Below, one piece after another: positions 1-4,641 of a stretch of DNA of 7,058 nucleotides. The DNA is from Parcubacteria group bacterium (GTDB taxonomy: Bacteria; Patescibacteriota; Minisyncoccia; SW-4-49-11), in NCBI GenBank assembly GCA_003565105.1, contig PXDG01000168.1:1-7058 (forward strand), written 5' to 3'. Below the pieces are notes generated by a model that saw only the letters and a list, made by a program, of their open reading frames with translations, did no database searches and was not told the origin of the DNA. A program made the translations under genes and the position numbers. Numbering within the stretch: position 1 is the stretch's first letter; every line of letters begins with the position of its first letter.

Positions 1-12
1 ATTGTATCTCTG

Positions 13-21
13 TGATATAAT
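13..21 (+). promoter_or_regulatory. Extended -10 promoter element of the glucan operon
   Basis: The sequence TGATATAAT is a perfect extended -10 (TG, one base, TATAAT at 16-21). A start of transcription near position 28 would leave a leader of about 40 bases before the first gene. The matching -35 box would lie before the window begins and cannot be checked. It is the only good promoter seen upstream of the three-gene operon. Confidence 0.6.
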
Positions 22-69
22 CGGCGAAACACACTCGTATTCACATTAATTCTTGATTACTTACACCAT

Positions 70-1599
70 ATGGATTTTTATCGTAATAAAGACAATTCTC
101 AACGACCACCTACCATCATACTGGTGATCTTATTTACTTCATTAGCAGGATTTTTTTACCTTCGATTTTTATTAGATCCTCAAAATATGGGAGATGTTGC
201 TCCATATTTCCTTGTATTGGTAGCCGAGTTATTCTTTATCATTCAAGCGCTCTTAGCCTTCTGGACAATTCTGATGGGAGAAAAAGATCCTCGAGACTAT
301 CAGTATTATGATGTACAAAAACAGTTAATCAATCATCGTGGTACCGTTCGTCTCAAAGGAAAAGCAGTTCGAATCAATGTTTTTATAACAGTATATGGAG
401 AAGATATAGACATTATTCGAAAAACAGCGGTAGCAGCCCGAGATATGCAAGGAAAGCATTACACCTATATCCTTGATGATGGAAAATCAGATGAAGTTCA
501 GCAACTAGCAAAGGAATTGAATGTAGGATATATTCGTAGAACAAAGAATCTAGGAGCAAAAGCGGGGAATGTTAATAATGCGCTGAAGAATACGAAAAGC
601 CACTTTTTTGTCATCTTGGATGCCGATCACGTCCCTGAGCCCAATTTTTTGTTTGAGACAATGCCATTTTTTTACGATGATACAGTATCATATGTTCAAA
701 CTCCACAGTACTTTGAACATATGGATAGCTTTATTGCGAAAGGAAGTGGATATGCGCAACGGATCTTTTATCAATTGATTTCTCGTGGTAAAAATCAATT
801 TAACGCTGCTTTTTGTGTAGGTACAAATGTAGTATTTCGCACAAGTCATGTCAAAGAGATTGGTGGTATTTATCAAAAATCAAATTCAGAGGATATTTGG
901 ACGTCCATCTTACTTCACGAGAAAGGATATAAATCAGTATTTATCTCGGATATCCTTGCCAAAGGAGAGGCTCCTGAAACTACAAAAGCCTACGTCAAAC
1001 AACAGCAGAGATGGGCAACTGGTGGGTTCGAAATTCTTTTACGACATAATCCTATATTCAGGAATCTATCTTTAGACCAAAAAATACAATATTTTGGAAG
1101 TGCAACCTTCTATTTGAATGGAGTTGCCAACTTTCTGCTCTTTTTGCTCCCCTCATTTTACATTTATTTAGGATTGATTCCAATGCAATCAGAATTTGGG
1201 ATTCTTGAGTGGGCTATTCGATACTTTCCCTTCTATTTTCTTCAAATTGCAGTTGCATTTTACTTTATGAAAGGGTTCCGTTGGGAAACAATGATTCTAT
1301 CCTTTGTTTCATTCCCAATTTATTTGAAAGCTTTATGGAATGTTTTAATAGGACGAGATGAAAAATGGAATGTGACAGGTCAAAAAGAATCGGACTCACC
1401 ATTTAACTATATTATTCCACAATTGATTTTATTTATCTATCTGGTGATAACTCTGGTCATCGCAGGATTTGATTTGATGTGGTATAGAAACAGTGGAATA
1501 TGGATCGCTTTTACCTGGCAATCCATAAATACAGGTATTTTCGGATACTTTATCTGGATGGTGTATCGAGAGTATAAGTTACAAAAGATTAACGTATAA
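70..1599 (+). CDS. Processive family-2 glycosyltransferase (cellulose/curdlan-type beta-glucan synthase)
   Basis: This 509-residue membrane protein probably polymerises a beta-glucan from a UDP-sugar on the cytoplasmic face and passes it through its own membrane channel. Two hydrophobic helices (about 15-35 and 44-68) precede a cytosolic GT2 domain. That domain carries the processive synthase motifs: DDG (136-138), DADH (184-187), QTPQYF (210-215), FCVGT (248-252), SED with the likely catalytic Asp (273-275) and QQQRW, the QxxRW motif (311-315). About five more helices follow (342-369, 380-400, 405-425, 446-467, 476-497). WNVTGQK (433-439), between two of them, resembles the FxVTxK gating-loop motif of BcsA but is one residue longer. 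The protein ends just after the last helix, so there is no C-terminal PilZ (c-di-GMP) domain. The ATG at 70 is the only good start, because the frame has a TGA at 13-15 and no other usual start codon between. No clear Shine-Dalgarno site is seen. The next gene starts 4 bases after the stop. The fold and processive class are secure. The exact polymer is inferred from the GH81 neighbour; a chitin- or hyaluronan-type product is less likely but possible. Confidence 0.9.
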   Translation: MDFYRNKDNSQRPPTIILVILFTSLAGFFYLRFLLDPQNMGDVAPYFLVLVAELFFIIQALLAFWTILMGEKDPRDYQYYDVQKQLINHRGTVRLKGKAVRINVFITVYGEDIDIIRKTAVAARDMQGKHYTYILDDGKSDEVQQLAKELNVGYIRRTKNLGAKAGNVNNALKNTKSHFFVILDADHVPEPNFLFETMPFFYDDTVSYVQTPQYFEHMDSFIAKGSGYAQRIFYQLISRGKNQFNAAFCVGTNVVFRTSHVKEIGGIYQKSNSEDIWTSILLHEKGYKSVFISDILAKGEAPETTKAYVKQQQRWATGGFEILLRHNPIFRNLSLDQKIQYFGSATFYLNGVANFLLFLLPSFYIYLGLIPMQSEFGILEWAIRYFPFYFLQIAVAFYFMKGFRWETMILSFVSFPIYLKALWNVLIGRDEKWNVTGQKESDSPFNYIIPQLILFIYLVITLVIAGFDLMWYRNSGIWIAFTWQSINTGIFGYFIWMVYREYKLQKINV

Positions 1600-1603
1600 T
1601 GTT

Positions 1604-2338
1604 ATGGGTATGAGTACAATGGCCAAGAATAAATTTATGATAGCTCTGATAGGTATGATACTTGTCATAGGGATTGGAATGTTTATTAAATTCGATCGAC
1701 AAGCGTATGTAGTATCTGATCAAGCAAAAGTAGAAGGAGACACCTATACGATAGGTATAGATTATCCAGGTGTGATTACCGATATTTTCGTCTCACAAGG
1801 AGATGTTATTGAAGCTGGGACAATCTTGGCAACCATCAAGAGTACAGCACTTATCGAACGAATCAATGAAGATAGAATTCAGCCCGATGACCTTGCCTTT
1901 TCTCTCAATGAAGATCGAGAGATTGTATTGACTGCAAATCAGGCTGGTCGAGTGCAAAAAATTTCTCATGCAAAAGGCTCATTTATTACCGCAAATTCTG
2001 AATTGATGCTTATTTCTGAGAAAGAGTTGTACGTGATAAGCGAATTTGCAATCCCTGAATCAGATTTTTATGCATTAGAAGGTTCTGTTAGGACAGAGAT
2101 TCGAGCAGGAAACAGGGTTTTTGAAGGAGAGATTCGCGACTTTGATATCTTAGATCTTGAAGATGCTATGGTCTACGTATCAGCACGTGTTCAAACGAGT
2201 GATCCAGAAGCTCTCATTGACTATCAACTCGGTACCCCCGTTATCGTTTCAGCGGAGATAAAACCTAATCCAATGGTCACAACATTTAGTAGTCTTCAAA
2301 ATTTCATTGATGCTCAGTTATCAGGCACCCAATTATAA
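1604..2338 (+). CDS. HlyD-like single-pass barrel-sandwich protein, putative glucan synthase partner
   Basis: This 244-residue protein has a short cytoplasmic tail, one membrane helix (about 11-29) and an extracytoplasmic region. Two half-motifs of a biotinyl/lipoyl-like barrel-sandwich hybrid are visible: about 56-80 (GVITDIFVSQGDVIEAG, then ILATIKS) and 107-138 (a GRVQKI-centred half ending in ELMLIS). A beta-rich domain follows to about residue 219. Only some 25 residues separate the half-motifs, so the long coiled-coil hairpin of HlyD/AcrA adaptors is missing. Similar proteins accompany GT2 synthases: the C-terminal part of Alg44 in alginate systems and BgsB next to the mixed-linkage glucan synthase BgsA of Sinorhizobium. 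The gene begins 4 bases after the synthase stop, which implies cotranscription and probable physical partnership in polymer export. In-frame ATGs at 1610 and 1619 are alternative starts; none has a convincing ribosome binding site, and all keep the membrane helix. Role in export is inference; the family assignment is fairly firm. Confidence 0.75.
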   Translation: MGMSTMAKNKFMIALIGMILVIGIGMFIKFDRQAYVVSDQAKVEGDTYTIGIDYPGVITDIFVSQGDVIEAGTILATIKSTALIERINEDRIQPDDLAFSLNEDREIVLTANQAGRVQKISHAKGSFITANSELMLISEKELYVISEFAIPESDFYALEGSVRTEIRAGNRVFEGEIRDFDILDLEDAMVYVSARVQTSDPEALIDYQLGTPVIVSAEIKPNPMVTTFSSLQNFIDAQLSGTQL

Positions 2339-2359
2339 TAGTATCCATAGAAGGATAAT

Positions 2360-2365
2360 AAAGGA
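2360..2365 (+). promoter_or_regulatory. Ribosome binding site of the GH81 gene
   Basis: AAAGGA lies 6 bases before the ATG at 2372 and fixes this start. It is the only clear Shine-Dalgarno site among the four genes, so the glucanase can be translated independently although it sits 33 bases after the previous stop. Confidence 0.65.
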
Positions 2366-2371
2366 ATAAAA

Positions 2372-4354
2372 ATGCAAACAAGACACATAATTATTGGGGG
2401 AGTAATACTGGTTTTTATCAGTTTCATTCTCTATACAATGTATTCACCATCTTCATCTCAACGCAGTTCTGCCCCTCCACGCTCAGATCTCAAGGTTCCT
2501 CAAATCTCGTATCAAGATGAACTCTTTATATCAGATGATAATCAACCTCCAGCTTTGAATTCTTGGTTTAGCTCGACCTATTTTAAGCAAGGATCTGAAC
2601 CTGTATTTGTGACTCCTCAAGCTGTGCAATTCACTCAAGAAGGATTTGCATTTAACCTTCCACGGATTACCAGTAATAGTGATACCGTCTTTGGTTCTTT
2701 TGGACCAGAAGTCCGAGTAGATATAGGCTCGAATGTGACGACCACCGTAGCATCGTATGATGAAAGAAAAGGATCTTTTTCTCTGTCTCAGCAAGATCAA
2801 GAATTACTGCAAGTAGATTTGATTCGCGGGACACCCGTGATATATGTGAGCCCTGTACAAGAGGTGAATATCACCATTCAAGCCTCTCAGATTACTGATA
2901 CAGGAGACGGATATTGGCAAATAGATAATAATTATGGTCTATATGCTGATCAAATCAGAGTAGATTCTCAAGATACTGGATCACTAGATCTTACGGTTAA
3001 TCCTGAGAGTATTATTCGATTTATAGTATTACCAGAAAATGTTGAATGGAATCCTGACCTTATATCTCTCATTAGACCGGAAGTGATAGCAACAAAGGTA
3101 AATGCAGATAAAGATTCCTCTACTCATAAAACCAAGGTGGAATATCAGACAACTGACAACCAAGCAATATTGTTAGGAAGTCTTCAGGAAGTCCCTCAAA
3201 AAGAACCACAATTGATATACCAGACCCTCAAAGGACCACTATTTGTGTATGCAGCACAAGATATTATGATAGAATCCTCCTTGGTTGACATTCGTACAGA
3301 TATTCAAGCCAACTCGTTTACTGCAGAACAACAAGAAGTATTACGGAATTCACTTGCTCAAGATATTCAAGACCCGCAATATCCAGAAGATACTTATTTT
3401 GGAGGAAAGGCTCTCGCTCGGATGGCTTATTTGATAGAAATTGCTGATGCCTTCGGATGGGAAGAAGAACGAGATATCGCATTACAATCTATAATTCCTG
3501 AACTCACCAAGTGGCTAACTGTCAAACAATCCCCATTTGAACCATATAATTTTGTCTACAATAAAGATTTGGCTATCTTAGTTGGTAAAGAATCCTCCTT
3601 TGGGAGTGAATTAGGAAATGATCATCACTTTCATTATGCCTACTTCATATATTCCGCCAGTGTAGTGAGTGAATTTGATGATAATTTTTATGATACTCAT
3701 CGTGAGATGGTTGATTTGATCGCTACAAGCTTTGCCAATATAGATCGTGAAGATAGTCGCTTTTCGTATATTCGAGTATTTGATCATTTTGATTTTCATA
3801 GCTGGGCATCGGGTCCCGCATTATTTGGAGATGGAAATAATCAGGAATCTTCATCTGAAGCCGTCAATGCCTGGTACTCACTGTATCGCTGGGCCCAAGC
3901 ATCTGAGAATGCTCCCTTAGCCGAGAAAGCCGATTGGTTACATACTCACGAGATCAACTCAGCTCAGAAGTATTGGCTCAATACCGACTATCTCACCGAG
4001 ACCGACTACCAGCATCCTCTCGTCTCCAACCTTTGGGGAGGAAAGGTAGATTACGCTACCTGGTTTAGTGATCGGGATGAAGCCAAATTTATCATCCAAT
4101 TTCTTCCAATGGGACTCAATGCTCACTATCTTCGAGATGATAGAGATCAGGTTCAAAAGCATATTGATTATTTAGATTCAAGCTTGCCAGATGGCTACCA
4201 AGACTACCAAGATTACCTTTTGATGTATGAGTCAATTGTCCGACCTAAAGAAGCCTATCAGTCATTTCAAGATCTCTCTGACGAATCTATAGATGACGGA
4301 AATAGTAGAACAGCTGGATTGTTGTGGATTTTTGAGAGTATCAATAAGAGATAA
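2372..4354 (+). CDS. Membrane-anchored family GH81 endo-beta-1,3-glucanase
   Basis: This 660-residue enzyme is predicted to cut beta-1,3-glucan by the inverting mechanism known for GH81, outside the cytoplasmic membrane. An N-terminal hydrophobic helix (about 5-23) with no lipobox and no obvious signal peptidase site acts as an anchor. A Ser/Pro-rich linker (24-45) follows, then the N-terminal beta-sandwich region (about 60-300) and the C-terminal (alpha/alpha)6 barrel (about 330-658). GH81 signatures are intact: NDHHFHY (416-422, with the catalytic-acid candidate D417), FDFHSWASG (473-481 region), DGNNQESSSEA (487-497, with E492 and E496 as candidate base and binding residues) and WGGKVDYATWF (555-565). 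The length fits a compact GH81 with both usual domains and no carbohydrate-binding module. It is the last gene of the operon with the synthase and the HlyD-like protein, which suggests trimming or release of the product, as GH8 BcsZ does for cellulose. A separate use, digesting glucan of other organisms, cannot be excluded. The stretch coding for the active site (3841-4080) is richer in GC than the rest of the gene. Confidence 0.92.
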   Translation: MQTRHIIIGGVILVFISFILYTMYSPSSSQRSSAPPRSDLKVPQISYQDELFISDDNQPPALNSWFSSTYFKQGSEPVFVTPQAVQFTQEGFAFNLPRITSNSDTVFGSFGPEVRVDIGSNVTTTVASYDERKGSFSLSQQDQELLQVDLIRGTPVIYVSPVQEVNITIQASQITDTGDGYWQIDNNYGLYADQIRVDSQDTGSLDLTVNPESIIRFIVLPENVEWNPDLISLIRPEVIATKVNADKDSSTHKTKVEYQTTDNQAILLGSLQEVPQKEPQLIYQTLKGPLFVYAAQDIMIESSLVDIRTDIQANSFTAEQQEVLRNSLAQDIQDPQYPEDTYFGGKALARMAYLIEIADAFGWEEERDIALQSIIPELTKWLTVKQSPFEPYNFVYNKDLAILVGKESSFGSELGNDHHFHYAYFIYSASVVSEFDDNFYDTHREMVDLIATSFANIDREDSRFSYIRVFDHFDFHSWASGPALFGDGNNQESSSEAVNAWYSLYRWAQASENAPLAEKADWLHTHEINSAQKYWLNTDYLTETDYQHPLVSNLWGGKVDYATWFSDRDEAKFIIQFLPMGLNAHYLRDDRDQVQKHIDYLDSSLPDGYQDYQDYLLMYESIVRPKEAYQSFQDLSDESIDDGNSRTAGLLWIFESINKR

Positions 4355-4384
4355 AAGAGGGAGGCTTGAGAGAATCATTTCAGT

Positions 4385-4429
4385 AATATGTATAGATATG
4401 TGTATTTAATGCACATATCTATACATATT
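4385..4429. terminator. Long perfect AT-rich hairpin after the operon, possible terminator
   Basis: Arms 4385-4402 (AATATGTATAGATATGTG) and 4412-4429 are exact reverse complements over 18 bases around a 9-base centre. The stem can extend inward by a G-T pair and two A-T pairs, leaving a 3-base loop. It starts 31 bases after the GH81 stop codon, where an operon end is expected. No T-run follows the right arm, so it is not a textbook intrinsic terminator. It could instead stabilise the 3' end of the message, be a protein-binding dyad, or be a copy of a dispersed palindromic repeat. Confidence 0.5.
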
Positions 4430-4440
4430 GTGAATTTCAC
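4430..4440. promoter_or_regulatory. Small palindrome GTGAATTTCAC, possible operator
   Basis: This perfect 5-base dyad around one central base directly abuts the long hairpin and ends 26 bases before the -35 box of the next promoter. Its position would suit an upstream regulator site, but a palindrome this short also arises by chance in AT-rich DNA. Confidence 0.2.
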
Positions 4441-4466
4441 CAACCTTTAAAAATATAATCAATATT

Positions 4467-4495
4467 TTGACAAAGTCTTCAGAGAAGAGTATTAT
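4467..4495 (+). promoter_or_regulatory. Near-consensus housekeeping promoter of the surface protein gene
   Basis: A perfect -35 TTGACA (4467-4472) is separated by 17 bases from a -10 TATTAT (4490-4495, one mismatch to TATAAT). Transcription would begin near 4502 and leave a leader of about 29 bases. Other TATAAT strings nearby (4454-4459 and 4510-4515) lack a well-placed -35. The strength of the match suggests high constitutive expression, independent of the glucan operon. Confidence 0.75.
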
Positions 4496-4530
4496 AAGAA
4501 ATATGAGAGTATAATTAAACGTAGTTGATT

Positions 4531-4641
4531 ATGAAAAGAAAATTCCGAAAGAAGATTATGAAGCAATTTCAAACAGGATTGCTTTCTTTGGCGTTAGTGA
4601 TTACACAGGTATTGCCGATGGGTGTCATGCCAGCAGTTGCT
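4531..4641 (+). other. Sec signal peptide of the surface protein
   Basis: Residues 1-37 show seven Lys/Arg among the first eleven residues, a hydrophobic core rich in Leu, Val and Ala, and Pro-Ala-Val-Ala before the likely cut after residue 37. There is no cysteine at the cleavage site, so it is not a lipoprotein. Confidence 0.8.

Larger units (their letters stand above)
70..4354 (+). other. Putative beta-glucan synthesis, export and processing operon
   Basis: Three genes on one strand are separated by 4 and 33 bases, with an upstream extended -10 promoter and a long hairpin after the last stop. The order is synthase, HlyD-like partner, GH81 glucanase. The spacing and the matching biochemistry (a beta-glucan synthase next to a beta-1,3-glucanase) support one transcript and one pathway. 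No PilZ protein, diguanylate cyclase or outer-membrane porin is coded in the visible part; genes before position 1 are unknown. Confidence 0.7.

Noticed and set aside
688..876. Minus-strand reading frame inside the synthase gene
   Set aside because: It lies wholly within a well-supported gene with intact motifs and has no recognisable domain or ribosome binding site.
848..1075. Second plus-strand reading frame inside the synthase gene
   Set aside because: It overlaps the region coding for the FCVGT to QxxRW motifs in another frame and resembles no known protein.
2334..2339. TATAAT overlapping the stop codon of the HlyD-like gene, as an internal promoter for GH81
   Set aside because: The nearest -35-like string (TTGATG at 2307-2312) is 21 bases away, too far, and AT-rich gene ends make such strings common.
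2531..2800. Minus-strand frames within the GH81 gene (also at 3611-3799 and 3959-4162)
   Set aside because: All are antisense to conserved GH81 coding sequence, have compositions typical of shadow frames, and lack start signals.
4194..4217. Short direct repeat CTACCAAGA giving YQDYQDY in GH81
   Set aside because: Two adjacent near-copies of nine bases near the C-terminus are a minor slippage product without disruption of the frame or of known motifs.
4355..4530. Small RNA, tRNA or small protein gene in the intergenic region
   Set aside because: The hairpin is the only strong structure; no tRNA-like fold, riboswitch motif or open frame with a start and ribosome binding site is visible.
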